From assembly GCA_965228015.1 (NCBI GenBank), contig OZ245787.1, forward strand, positions 1,612,001-1,676,000: a DNA stretch of 64,000 nucleotides, given 5' to 3'. Position numbers and translations under genes: made by a program. Origin of the DNA: SKKY01 sp965228015 (GTDB taxonomy: Bacteria; Bacillota; Peptococcia; Peptococcales; SKKY01). The stretch's first letter is position 1; each line of letters begins with the position of its first letter. This document shows positions 34,168-43,394 of this stretch, piece after piece. Below the pieces are notes generated by a model, which had not been told where the DNA came from, ran no database searches, and saw only the letters and a program-made list of their open reading frames with translations.

Positions 34168-36264
34168 TTGAATAAGAAACTTATAGCGATTCTTACATTG
34201 GTTATGTTTGCATTAACATTACTACCAATGGGCGCATTCGCAGCAACAAAAAATACAGTTATCGGTGGAGTTCCAAATATTTCAAGTACAACTGCACCAT
34301 TAACTACTGTTAGTTTATCTACTATTAGAATTGATGAAGATGTAGTTGGCAACATGAAAGCTGGAGATACTCTAGTGTTGACATTACCAAGTGGCGTAGA
34401 GTGGGGTAACCTTATTGCAGGACCAGCTCCAGATGCAGTTATAGCTTTTGATGTTGATGGAGATACTTTTGCTATTGCTTCACAAACTATTCCATCTGCT
34501 AGAGTAATGAACGTTGTATTAGGCGCTAGAGCTGCAGGTGCTGGCCCAGCTGTTATGACAATTACTACACCAGTATTTATTAAGTCAGTTGGAACTGGTG
34601 ACATTGTTGTAAATATTGAATCTCCAGGAACAGGTATTACTGAAGGTGATATGGTTATTGGTAGATTTGTAAGTGGAGCAGCTAGTGTAAGAATGCTTTC
34701 TACTCCAACTAAAAGTGAAGGATCACAAAATTTTGGTTTAATCAGAATTACTGAAAACTCAATTGGCCAATTAAATGGTAAAACAATTAGAATGAAACTT
34801 CCATCAGGTTTTAAGTGGACGGCTTCTCCAGCGATTAGTTTTTCTAACATTGGAACAACAACAATTGCTGACGGCGGAGCAGTTTATCCTACAAATGATA
34901 TTACTTTAACTTTCACAGTGCCAGCAGGACCACAAGCGATTATTGACTTAACTGCTCCAATCACTGTTGAGTCTGGCGCAAGAGTTGGTGACATTGAAGT
35001 TTTATTTAGTGGAACTGCAGATGTATCTGGTTCAATCGTAGTTGGTAAATATGGTGAGTTTGGCGTTAATGTAACAGTTGCTGCCGCTGAAGAAGTAATT
35101 TCTGGTAAAGATTCACAAGAAATTGCTGATTTAAAAATTAAGGATCAAATTGCTGGTAGCTTGATTAACGGTAGAACTTTTAGAATGACATTACCTGAAA
35201 ACACTAGATGGTCTGCTGTTCCTACTGTTACAGGTATTAGTGGTAATTTAGTGGCTGGAGCGTTATCAAATGATAACAGAACAGTTACTTATACTGTTGC
35301 AGCAGCTGGCACTACTGAATTTGATATTAAGAATGCTAATATTGATGTAGCAGCTAATTACTCAGGAGATATTAATGTTGAAATTACAGGAACTGCAGGA
35401 GCTTCTGGGAAATTCTTAGTTGCTAAAGCTGTTAAGCAAGTAAGTGCTCAAACAAGCCCTGTTGATCTTAAAATTGGCCGTCAAGAACAAGTTATTGGAG
35501 ATATTTATGTAGTTGAAGGGGCTAAAGAAGCTTTAAGAGCATCAAGTAGTCTTGCTGCAATTGATAGAACATTAACATTAAGATTACCTGCTGGTTTTTC
35601 TTGGTCAGCAGCAACTGTAGAAGTTGTAGAAGGTAATGTTGGTGTTGATTCATGGATTCATGACTTTAGAAGGCTTGATATCGTTCTTTCTGGTGAAAGT
35701 ACTACTCCTTCAAAAATTAAAGTAACTGGAGCAAAAGTTTCAGCTGATAGAACTGTTCCAGAAGGCGATGTAAATGTTGCTGTTCAGGGTGGAGCGGTAA
35801 TGCAAAATGCTGTCGCGTTTACAAATGTTACTAATATGGGAACTTACTCTGTTGCTACAGTTGTAACTCCAGCTGCAGATGGTACAGTTAAGCCAGTTGT
35901 TATGACAGTTGGTTCTACAGTTTACACTATTTCAGGTGTTGAAATGACTATGGATGTTGCTCCATACATTAAAGATACTAGAACTTACTTCCCAGTTCGT
36001 TATGTTGCTCAAGCTTTAGGAATTACAGCTGACAATGTAGTTTGGGATGGCGCTCAAAGAACAGTTACAATTTTTAGAGCTAACAGAATTGTTCAAGTTA
36101 CAATCGGATCTACTACAATGTTAGTAAACGGCGTTCCTTTAACAATGGATGCAGCTCCAGAAATTACAGCTGAAAGAACAATGCTTCCAATCAGATTCGT
36201 TGCTCAAGGTTTAGGAGTAAACGTAAACTGGGATGCAGCTACACAAACTGTAACTTTAAACTAG
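34168..36264 (+). CDS. S-layer-like surface protein with C-terminal copper-amine-oxidase-N repeats
   Basis: A 698-residue exported protein. The signal peptide (LIAILTLVMFALTLLPMGAFA) is cut after AFA. A central region (about 40-560) of repeated beta-rich units follows, with recurring TLRLPAGFSWSA-like and GDINVEI-like phrases. Two copper-amine-oxidase-N/stalk repeats (about 577-698) share TMDVAPYIKDTRTYFPVRYV and LTMDAAPEITAERTMLPIRF. These repeats are thought to mediate wall or matrix attachment. The start is TTG 34168 after AAGGAGGG. Ala/Val/Thr richness, A/T-ending codons and a strong promoter with long leader point to very high expression. It has no close neighbour in an operon. The exact role is inferred. 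Confidence 0.85.
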   Translation: MNKKLIAILTLVMFALTLLPMGAFAATKNTVIGGVPNISSTTAPLTTVSLSTIRIDEDVVGNMKAGDTLVLTLPSGVEWGNLIAGPAPDAVIAFDVDGDTFAIASQTIPSARVMNVVLGARAAGAGPAVMTITTPVFIKSVGTGDIVVNIESPGTGITEGDMVIGRFVSGAASVRMLSTPTKSEGSQNFGLIRITENSIGQLNGKTIRMKLPSGFKWTASPAISFSNIGTTTIADGGAVYPTNDITLTFTVPAGPQAIIDLTAPITVESGARVGDIEVLFSGTADVSGSIVVGKYGEFGVNVTVAAAEEVISGKDSQEIADLKIKDQIAGSLINGRTFRMTLPENTRWSAVPTVTGISGNLVAGALSNDNRTVTYTVAAAGTTEFDIKNANIDVAANYSGDINVEITGTAGASGKFLVAKAVKQVSAQTSPVDLKIGRQEQVIGDIYVVEGAKEALRASSSLAAIDRTLTLRLPAGFSWSAATVEVVEGNVGVDSWIHDFRRLDIVLSGESTTPSKIKVTGAKVSADRTVPEGDVNVAVQGGAVMQNAVAFTNVTNMGTYSVATVVTPAADGTVKPVVMTVGSTVYTISGVEMTMDVAPYIKDTRTYFPVRYVAQALGITADNVVWDGAQRTVTIFRANRIVQVTIGSTTMLVNGVPLTMDAAPEITAERTMLPIRFVAQGLGVNVNWDAATQTVTLN

Positions 36265-36327
36265 TCTAACTAGTCCAAAAAGGTTCTTTGTCAAATGTTG
36301 GGGTAACCCAATTAGATTAGATTCCAT

Positions 36328-36359
36328 AAGTACCGCATTGAAAAATGCGGTACTTTTTT
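36328..36359 (+). terminator. Terminator inside ISL3 copy 1 end
   Basis: AAGTACCGCATT and AATGCGGTACTT with a GAAA-type loop, followed by T5. On the plus strand it blocks transcription entering the IS, here from the surface-protein gene. The same hairpin is in copy 2 (61450-61480). Confidence 0.85.
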
Positions 36360-36368
36360 AAATTGTTT

Positions 36369-37548
36369 TTAGTTCATTACGTGCATTATTCTGTTTTTGA
36401 ATCTCCAAAAATTTCTTACACCATAAGCATTTCTTTTTAAAACCTTAATTTTGTTGTTAATTCCTTCTGTATATCCGTTAGTATAAGTACAAGTAAATGA
36501 ATTAAGAATATATTTCTGCCAGTTGAAAATGGTTCTGGAGCATTTATCGAATTCTTCAAGCTCACAGGACATAACAAACATATACCAGGCTTTCAAATTC
36601 TTTTTTGCACTTTCTAAATCACTGCTGTCAACAAAGTTATAAAATTTTTCTTTTAACATATAAGCTTTTTGCAGTTTCTCAGAAGTAGCAAGCATAACAT
36701 TTACCTGGTCAATTTCTTCAGGAGTTAAATACTTCATTCTTTTTAAGAGAAGGGAGCGACTTCTTTTGAAATATCTTCGCCTTTCCTTGGCAAATTTCTT
36801 TTGCTCATCTTTCCTAATTCTTTCAAATGCCTAAGTGACCTGCCTAATGAAATGGAATTTATCGATAATGATAGTTGCATTTTTAAAATATGTTTCAGCA
36901 ATATCCTTGTAAGGTTGCCACATATCCATAATGAAGTATTTTACTTTATCCCTGTCATTGAATTTCCTGAAATAGTCCGATAAAATGTGTTGTTCTCTTC
37001 CGTGAAGAATATCAAGCACCTTCTTGTTTTGGGGATCAGTTAATATGCACTGGTACTTTTTTACCCCCGGCATTACCTTTAAATTCATCAATAGAGATTA
37101 CTTCGGGCAATTTTGTTAGGGAATAGTTTATGAATCTAAAAAGCCTGAGAGCCGTTGATGGTGAAATATTATTCTCTTTGGCAATATCAGATACAGAGTA
37201 AACATTTTTCATTCGAGTAATTATGTATTTTATCAGCCTGCTGGTCATTCTTTGATAGCGGGGGAGAAAATCATTTTTTTCGTAGAATTTTTTATTGCAG
37301 TGATTACAAACGTACCTTCTTTTTTTGTAGTAAAGGTAGGTTTTCTTCCCTGAGATGGAAATATCTTTTATCATTTGAATTCTGTAATCATGAACTTTAC
37401 TGGTTTGTTGATGGCATTTGGGGTAATTGTGAGTTTTAATCTCCAGAGAAAAAGAAAAGGACGTTGAATCAGAAGAAGTTTCTAATTGTTCTAAAATTAT
37501 CCCTTTAAAACCAATTAATTTTTTAATATAATAGTTATTACAGAGCAT
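36369..37548 (-). pseudogene. ISL3-family transposase, broken (copy 1)
   Basis: Minus-strand start ATG at 37548 after TAAGGAGG. The N-terminal zinc-ribbon region (HNYPKCHQQT, Cys in VCNHCNKKF) leads to IKDISISGKKTYLYYKKRRY, then the helix-turn-helix SVSDIAKENNISPSTALRLF, the DDE core beginning SIDEFKG, and the C-terminal NGYTEGINNKIKVLKR. A frameshift near 37055 and a TGG-to-TAG change at 36832-36834 break it. The intact reading WAFERIRKDEQKK is seen in copy 2. Confidence 0.9.
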
Positions 37549-37670
37549 AAGTAAATTCCTCCTTAGATTACAATGGGTGTTCTCTAATATGGATTTACCA
37601 ATGCTCTGTATTTTTTCGCAAATAAATGTCAGAATGGTTTTTACCACCCCAACATTTATTGTAGAACCGT

Positions 37671-37684
37671 TTTTGTGCTATAAT
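37671..37684 (+). promoter_or_regulatory. -10 element of fabZ at an IS junction
   Basis: TGCTATAAT (extended -10) begins 8 bp after the ISL3 end. Any -35 would lie in the IS end (TTTATT, 18 bp upstream), so the promoter may be a hybrid. Confidence 0.45.
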
Positions 37685-37717
37685 TAAAATATATATATTT
37701 ATATTGGAGGTCCTAAA

Positions 37718-38145
37718 ATGAAACATCTTGATGTTCTTGAAATAAAAAAATACTTCCCCATCGATATCCGTTTTTGCTTATAGATAAAATAATAGATTTT
37801 GAAGAAGATAAATCGATTATCGGGACTAAAAATGTTACTGTTAATGAAGAATTCTTTAATGGTCATTTTCCTGATCATCCAGTTATGCCGGGAGTATTAA
37901 TAATTGAAGCTTTAGCTCAGACCGGGGCTGTATTAGTACTAATGAAACCGGAGAATAAAGGTAAAATTGCATTTTTTGCTGGAATTGATAATGTGAGATT
38001 TAAAAGACAGGTTGTTCCAGGGGATCAATTAAAATTAGAAGTAGAAGTTATTAAGCTTAAGTCATCAGTTGGCAAATGTAATGCCAAAGCAACAGTAGAT
38101 GGAGAAGTTGTTTGCCAGGGAGAACTAATGTTCATGATTAATTAA
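37718..38145 (+). pseudogene. fabZ: 3-hydroxyacyl-ACP dehydratase FabZ, one frameshift
   Basis: FabZ dehydrates 3-hydroxyacyl-ACP in fatty acid elongation. The true start is ATG 37718 (MKHLDVLEIKKYFP) after TTGGAGG. The frame breaks at CCCC (37756-37760), where one base is missing before HRYPFLLIDKI. The rest is complete, with the active-site region NGHFPDHPVMPGVLIIEALAQ. The total of about 142 residues is normal. Its place beside the TagO-like gene suggests an envelope-lipid context. A simple sequence error is likely. Confidence 0.92.
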
Positions 38146-38234
38146 TTTGTTCACATTTAAAGATTGAATTTATTATTATAATAATATATAATTAGCAATT
38201 GATTGAGAGAGTTTTTTACTGGGAAGGGATAATA

Positions 38235-39290
38235 ATGGATTTTAGATATTTTGAAGGAATTATAATTGCTTATTTACTTGTTATTTTAATAGTTCCTTTT
38301 GTAATAAGATTTGCTTATAGAATTGGTGCTGTTGATAAACCCTGTGAACGGAAGGTTCATTGTGTCCCCGTACCTAGAATAGGTGGATTGGCTATATATT
38401 TAGGGTATATTATTTCAGTATTCTTCTATTTCCCTGACAGTGAAATTAAAACAGGGATTATTGTAGCTAATACGATAATTGTTATTTTAGGTATTTTAGA
38501 CGATTTATATAATATTTCACCTAAACAAAAGCTTGCTGGACAAATTTTTGCAGCTATTTTATTAACAATGTACGGCGTAAAGATTGGTTTCTTAACTAAT
38601 CCTTTTGGAGGAACAATATTTCTAGGTTACCTGGCTGTTCCATTAACGGTTTTCTGGATTGTAGGAGTTACTAATGCAGTAAATCTTATTGATGGTCTTG
38701 ATGGCCTTGCTGCAGGGACATCTGCAATATCAGCATTAGTACTAGCACTTGTTGCTTTTTCCCAGAGCTTAAGTAGCATAGGTTTATTAGCCTTATTATT
38801 AGCTGCTTCAAGCAGTGCATTTTTGTTATACAATTTTAATCCGGCCAAAATATTTATGGGAGACACAGGCTCAATGTTATTAGGTATGAACCTGGCTGTA
38901 ATTTCAGTTATGGGTGTAACAAAGAGCATTGCTGTTCTTTCTATATTTGTTCCGATAATAATATTAGGAGTACCACTTTTTGATACACTTTTTGCAATTA
39001 TTAGAAGGTTCCAGAACAATCAGCCAATTTTTAAAGCAGATAAAGAGCATTTACATCATTGTTTGTTGAACAAAGGATTGTCCCATAAAAAAACAGTTCT
39101 TTTAATATACTGTATCAACATTATTCTTGGTATTTCGGCAATACTTCTTTCTAACTTAACCAAGAACCAAGGTATGGTTTTGGTAACTGTGCTTTCTGTA
39201 GTTATTTATTTAGGAGCCCAGAGTCTTGGAGTGCTAAAGCAAATTGAAGTGCAGAATATATTTTACAGGTTCTTAAAAGTAAAAAAATAG
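38235..39290 (+). CDS. Undecaprenyl-phosphate GlcNAc-1-phosphate transferase (TagO/WecA type)
   Basis: A polytopic membrane enzyme of 351 residues that loads GlcNAc-1-P on undecaprenyl phosphate, the first step of teichoic acid or surface glycan synthesis. Family motifs are RIGGLAIYLG, the Asp pair LDDLYNISPKQKL, NAVNLIDGLDGLAAG, FMGDTGSMLLG and KEHLHHCLL. About eleven hydrophobic segments. ATG 38235 after GAAGGGAT is preferred over an in-frame ATG at 38199. It likely feeds the TagA-like and LCP proteins encoded 5 kb upstream. Confidence 0.93.
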   Translation: MDFRYFEGIIIAYLLVILIVPFVIRFAYRIGAVDKPCERKVHCVPVPRIGGLAIYLGYIISVFFYFPDSEIKTGIIVANTIIVILGILDDLYNISPKQKLAGQIFAAILLTMYGVKIGFLTNPFGGTIFLGYLAVPLTVFWIVGVTNAVNLIDGLDGLAAGTSAISALVLALVAFSQSLSSIGLLALLLAASSSAFLLYNFNPAKIFMGDTGSMLLGMNLAVISVMGVTKSIAVLSIFVPIIILGVPLFDTLFAIIRRFQNNQPIFKADKEHLHHCLLNKGLSHKKTVLLIYCINIILGISAILLSNLTKNQGMVLVTVLSVVIYLGAQSLGVLKQIEVQNIFYRFLKVKK

Positions 39291-39300
39291 ATTTGAGTTC

Positions 39301-39329
39301 AAAGCCTTGCTTAAATGCAGGGCTTTTTT
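39301..39329 (+). terminator. Terminator after the TagO-like gene
   Basis: AAAGCCTTGC and GCAGGGCTTT (one wobble pair) with a 6-nt loop and T6. Confidence 0.85.
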
Positions 39330-39381
39330 GATTCATAAATTAATTAATTGGGTAAAAAAAGTTAACTTATTGTAACAAGGA

Positions 39382-39410
39382 TTGACATGTATTGACTAGC
39401 GGGTCATAAT
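39382..39410 (+). promoter_or_regulatory. Probable promoter of the TolC-like gene
   Basis: TTGACA, 17 bp, CATAAT, ending 40 bp before the start codon. Confidence 0.65.
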
Positions 39411-39449
39411 TGTTTTTAGTTATTACATACATAAAAGGGGAGCAAAATA

Positions 39450-40658
39450 ATGAAGAAAAAGCAACTGTATAAAAGTATAGTAATATTATTAATATTTAAG
39501 TTTATTAGTTCCGGTTTTAGGATTAGCAGAAGAAACAGAAGCAAAAAAATATACTCTTGATAAATTAGTTCAATTAGGTTTAAAAAACAATCCTTCAGTA
39601 AAAAGTGCGGAATATAAAATTGAAAGTGTTGATATAACTAGGGAGAGAGCAAATATAAACTTAAATTTTATTCCAGCTGCTCAGTTCTTCACACCACCGG
39701 CACCTTTGGTTCAATATCAACAAGTTGTAGCATATGAGACAGCCTACAGTAATGCAAAAGATAATTTGCAAATTGAGATAGATTCAACAAAACGTGATGT
39801 GATAAAAAAATACCAGGCTGTGTTGAATATTAAAGAAAACTACAATGTTTTATTGAAAGATTTAGAGTACAAAAGATCTCTTATGAATATTTTTATTTTG
39901 AAAAAGAATATGGGAATGATAAATGATATTGAAAATAATGCTTCAATCCAAACATATAATATTGCAAAAAATGCTCTTGATCTTAAAAAGAATGAGCTGA
40001 ATAAAGCTTATGCAAATTTAAATTCAGCTTTAAATTCAGCAGTGGGGTTCTTGGAAGGTTTTTGTTATGAACTTGAAGTATCTGATTTTGCAGACATCGA
40101 AACTGAACTTAAAGAGATGGACTTGCAGTGCCTTGTCTCTTCTGGTAATAACGGTATAATTATTAGAATGCTTGAGAGAGGTCTATCTCAAACACAATTC
40201 AATTACAATTTTTATGTGTTTAATGTTGGTGCTAAACCCTTAGATGCTATTGGAGAGGACATTAAGGCTGATGAAGCAAATATAGCGGCAACAAAGAATG
40301 ATTTAGCCGAAAGCATCCGAACCATTTTCTTCAACGCTCAGCAAACTCAAAAGAACTATAAAGATCTTTTAGCTAAAGATGAGATTGACCGCAGACTGTA
40401 CGAAGTTAAAAAGATTCAATACGATTTAGGTATGATTACTAAAATTGATTTCATTGAGTCTGAAAAACTTTAATGGAAAATGAAGCTAATCTTTTGGCTT
40501 TAAGAAATGGCTTTAATGAATTAATATATATGTTAAATTCTCTCATGTGGCAAGCAGATAAAGCAAAAGGCTTTCCGGTTTTCCGGAAAGCCTTTTGCTT
40601 TGCGACAATAGTCACTTATACTTGTTTAAGAATCATAAAAAATTGTTTATATAAGTAA
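39450..40658 (+). pseudogene. TolC-family (outer membrane efflux-like) protein, frameshifted
   Basis: ATG 39450 follows AAAAGGGGAGC. A signal peptide (MKKKQLYKSIVILLIF, then VPVLGLAEE after a shift near 39500) leads to YTLDKLVQLGLKNNPSVKSAEYKI, the opening of TolC-like repeats, and long helices with two internal half-repeats. A second shift at CTTTAATGG (about 40471) separates the end, NEANLLALRNGFNELIYML. After 40560 the frame runs through a perfect 19-bp hairpin, and the natural end is unclear. TolC-like proteins are known in some Gram-positive Clostridia, where the function is unsettled, and in diderm Firmicutes. Confidence 0.75.
40560..40601. repeat. Perfect 19-bp inverted repeat at the end of the TolC-like gene
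   Basis: Bases 40560-40578 and 40583-40601 pair without mismatch around TTTT. There is no T-run after it (TGCGAC), so it is a poor terminator. Confidence 0.8.
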
Positions 40659-40694
40659 AAAAATATATAATTTAATGAGTTAAAAAACAAAGGA

Positions 40695-41864
40695 TTGGTA
40701 AAGAATATGGCTGAGATTAAAAAACCAACTTCTGTTGAAGAAATTATTGAAAATACAATTAAAGCAATCGAAAGCTGCAAAAGATATCTTACAGATATTT
40801 CTTTGGCAACTCAGCAGGATTCTGATGATATAAAAATTAAGCTAATGGAAATTAAACAGGAAATAATTGATATTATTGATATAGTTGAAGATATAGAAAA
40901 AAAAGAGAAACACACTCGTATCCGTCTTTTGACAGTAAGTAAAAACCTAAAAGACTTTACTGAAGAACATATTAGGACTGCCTATGAAAAGGCTAATGAA
41001 CTTCAGGTTAAGCTTAGGCTTTTAAAGTCCAAGGAGAAGGATTTAATAGCTTTAAGAACTGAATTGGAGTATAAGCTTGTGAAGAACAGGGAGAAGTTAC
41101 AAAAAGCAGAGCAGGCTAATATGCAAATTAGCATTGCTTTGGAATATTTGAAAATAGATATAGAAGATGAAAAAACAGAAAACCCAAGGGAAAATCTTGG
41201 AGCTAAAGTAATTATAGCCCAGGAGAAAGAACGTATGAGGGTTGCCCGGGAGATTCACGATGGTCCTGCCCAGGCTCTTGCAAATGTTATTATCAGAGCA
41301 GAATGTTGTGAGCGTCTCTTTGATAAAAATATCGAAGAAGCAAGAATGGAACTTCGTAAATTAAAAGAACAAATTAGAGCGGATTTAAAGGATATCAGAA
41401 AGATAATATATAATTTACGCCCAATGACTTTGGATGATTTGGGACTTGCTCCTACAGTTAGAAGAATGATTGACGAACTAAATGAAAGACAGGATGAGGT
41501 TAAGATTTCCTTTAACACAGTTAATTTAAGTGAAAGACTTCCATCTACTATCGAAGTTGTTGTATTTAGAATTATTCAGGAAGCCCTTAATAACGTGTTT
41601 AAACACTCTGGATCAAAACATACAGATGTGAAGATAGAGAAGAAGGACAGATTGGTTACAATTGAAATTAAAGACGATGGCATGGGCTTTGAGTTTAACA
41701 AAGATGATCTTGGCAAAGATGCTGAGGGATATGGTTTACTTGGTATGATTGAACGGGTAGATCTTATTGGGGGAGAAATTGACATAGTTTCTGCTAAAGG
41801 GCAGGGTACAAAAATAAAAGTTGAACTATCACTGCAAGGAGCCAGCTATACAAAAGTCAAATAA
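40695..41864 (+). CDS. DegS/NarL-type sensor histidine kinase (cytoplasmic)
   Basis: A 389-residue kinase without membrane segments. A long coiled N-terminal region (about 20-160) precedes the HisKA_3 box REIHDGPAQALANVI (phospho-His in about 190-204) and the ATPase domain with EALNNVFKHSG (N box), IEIKDDGMGFEF (G1) and GYGLLGMIERV (G2). This is the DegS layout. The partner DegU-like regulator is at 43395, separated by an IS110. TTG 40695 gives the longest frame; ATG 40707 is an alternative. Confidence 0.92.
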   Translation: MVKNMAEIKKPTSVEEIIENTIKAIESCKRYLTDISLATQQDSDDIKIKLMEIKQEIIDIIDIVEDIEKKEKHTRIRLLTVSKNLKDFTEEHIRTAYEKANELQVKLRLLKSKEKDLIALRTELEYKLVKNREKLQKAEQANMQISIALEYLKIDIEDEKTENPRENLGAKVIIAQEKERMRVAREIHDGPAQALANVIIRAECCERLFDKNIEEARMELRKLKEQIRADLKDIRKIIYNLRPMTLDDLGLAPTVRRMIDELNERQDEVKISFNTVNLSERLPSTIEVVVFRIIQEALNNVFKHSGSKHTDVKIEKKDRLVTIEIKDDGMGFEFNKDDLGKDAEGYGLLGMIERVDLIGGEIDIVSAKGQGTKIKVELSLQGASYTKVK

Positions 41865-41974
41865 AAAATTAACAAAATAACAAGTATTTTTGCGCACAGC
41901 AAACAAAGAGCCAAAGACTCTAATATACAAAAAAGTTAGTTTCATCTTTAGGCTAGAGGTTATAATCAAAATCC

Positions 41975-43132
41975 TTACCAGTAGTTAGTAAAGAAAAAAA
42001 TAGTATTGTTCATATTCTTAGCAACATTAAATATTACAGAGTTGTGATGTTTACCTTGGGCGATTTTTTTAAGATATTTATCTCTGAACTTATTACCTTT
42101 AATATTAGGGTTGATGACAGCAACTCTAATTGCTATATACAGAGCGGAGCGAAGATATTTTGAGCCCCGTTTTGATATTCCTAATTTTTTAGCTTTAAAA
42201 AGACCTGATTCAAATACTACAGGATCCATTCCGGCATAAGCAATAAGAGCGCCTGGAGAATGAAAACGTCTTATATTACCAATTTCACCTATAATTAGAC
42301 CCGCAACAACGGGGGCAACGCCAGGAATTGTAAGTATATTTGAAAAGTGGCTTTCAACAATGTTTTCTATTTCTTGTTTAATTTCATCCATTTGTGAATC
42401 ATAATGCAGAATGTCGCGAAGAGCATTTTTAAGAAGAATTCTAGTTGTAGGAGTTGCTGTACCTATGGTGAATTTCGCTAGATTTTTGATGCAGTTTGCA
42501 GCTTCTGACCGGCATCCTTGGATCTTGATCATTGAAGTCAATGTATTTAAATGCATCTTGGCTATCTTATCTGGTGATGGATAATTATTGAATAGTTCAT
42601 AAAACCATTTGGCGTGGTGGTTAAAGGATTGTCTGAATTCGGGAAACGAAATATCCAGAAGTCTGGTCCGTTCCACTTTTGCTTTAATCAGTCTTTCTTG
42701 AATATCAAGCTGGGCTCTTGATAGTGATTTTATCTCGTCAAAAATGTATAATGTAGGTGTATAGGAATTGAGACGTTTGTAATTAAACTCCACGTATCCA
42801 CAAATGGCGAGAGCATCAATTTTGTCGGTTTTAGTGAGCCTCACGGATTGGACTTTTCGACTATTACTTGTAAGAACTGGATTGATCATGTGGACCGTAA
42901 ATCCGCATAACGCAAGGAACTCGGAAATATTCTTTGAATAAATTCCGGTTTCTTCAATTCCTATACGTACATCATCAAGATGCTCCGTATGGGAAATAAT
43001 CTCATCACGGAGCTTTTTATATCCGTTTAGATTGTTTGGAATAGTGAATGGCGTAGTGATAACTTTGCCATCAAATATAGTGATGGCAGCATCATGTTTT
43101 TTAGATGCAACATCAATTCCAACAAAAAGCAT
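41975..43132 (-). CDS. IS110-family transposase (DEDD)
   Basis: An intact 385-residue recombinase. The N-terminal RuvC-like DEDD domain has FVGIDVASKKHD (first Asp), RIGIEETGIYS (Glu) and LTKTDKIDALAI (last two Asp). The C-terminal transposase_20 domain has LTIPGVAPVVAGLIIGEIG and the catalytic-Ser region (FHSPGALIAYAGMDP, then SKRGSKYLRSAL). ATG 43132 follows GGAGGTG; the longer frame from 43174 lacks a site. It lies between a kinase and its regulator. IS110 elements leave no inverted repeats, so exact ends are not visible. Confidence 0.93.
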   Translation of the reverse strand: MLFVGIDVASKKHDAAITIFDGKVITTPFTIPNNLNGYKKLRDEIISHTEHLDDVRIGIEETGIYSKNISEFLALCGFTVHMINPVLTSNSRKVQSVRLTKTDKIDALAICGYVEFNYKRLNSYTPTLYIFDEIKSLSRAQLDIQERLIKAKVERTRLLDISFPEFRQSFNHHAKWFYELFNNYPSPDKIAKMHLNTLTSMIKIQGCRSEAANCIKNLAKFTIGTATPTTRILLKNALRDILHYDSQMDEIKQEIENIVESHFSNILTIPGVAPVVAGLIIGEIGNIRRFHSPGALIAYAGMDPVVFESGLFKAKKLGISKRGSKYLRSALYIAIRVAVINPNIKGNKFRDKYLKKIAQGKHHNSVIFNVAKNMNNTIFFFTNYW

Positions 43133-43149
43133 AATACACCTCCAAAAAA

Positions 43150-43330
43150 TATTGTCACAGTGGTTAGTTTCCACAACCTGATTCCGAATAACCTTGTAAA
43201 TGAAACGTCTAAGCGTTAACTAGCTAATTAATTTTTATGGAATTAGTTGTGGGTATATCCTCCTTAAAACAGTCGATGCTGTAGGCAAAACATGAAATAC
43301 TCCACAACTGTAACTAACAATATTATATTG
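43150..43330 (-). ncRNA. Candidate IS110 bridge RNA region
   Basis: The non-coding stretch upstream of the IS110 transposase, on its strand, is where IS110-group elements encode their bridge RNA. It can fold: AGTTGTGG (43302-43309 complement) pairs with CCACAACT (about 43244-43252), enclosing smaller pairings (CTACAGCATCGACTG region), and GGTTGTGGAAACTAACC forms a second hairpin near 43165. No loop-to-target pairing was established. Confidence 0.4.
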
Positions 43331-43394
43331 GATTTAATAAAAAGAAAGAAAGGAGAGTATACTTGATTTATATTTTTAGTATACAAGGCAAAGG

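Larger units (their letters stand above)
36282..37668 (-). mobile_element. ISL3-family element, copy 1
   Basis: Ends GGTTCTTTGTCAAATGTTGG and, reversed, GGTTCTACAATAAATGTTGG with the shared core AAATGTTGGGGT. No clear 8-bp duplication. It lies between the surface-protein gene and fabZ, 11 bp before the fabZ -10 box. Its left end carries a terminator hairpin. The transposase is broken. Confidence 0.88.

Noticed and set aside
34065..34850. 261-codon open frame on the minus strand over the S-layer-like gene
   Set aside because: It is a mirror of the repetitive coding sequence, with no ribosome site or recognisable domain.
36261..36275. CTAGTCTAACTAG as terminator of the surface-protein gene
   Set aside because: The stem has only five pairs and no T-run; termination more likely occurs at the hairpin in the ISL3 end (36328-36359).
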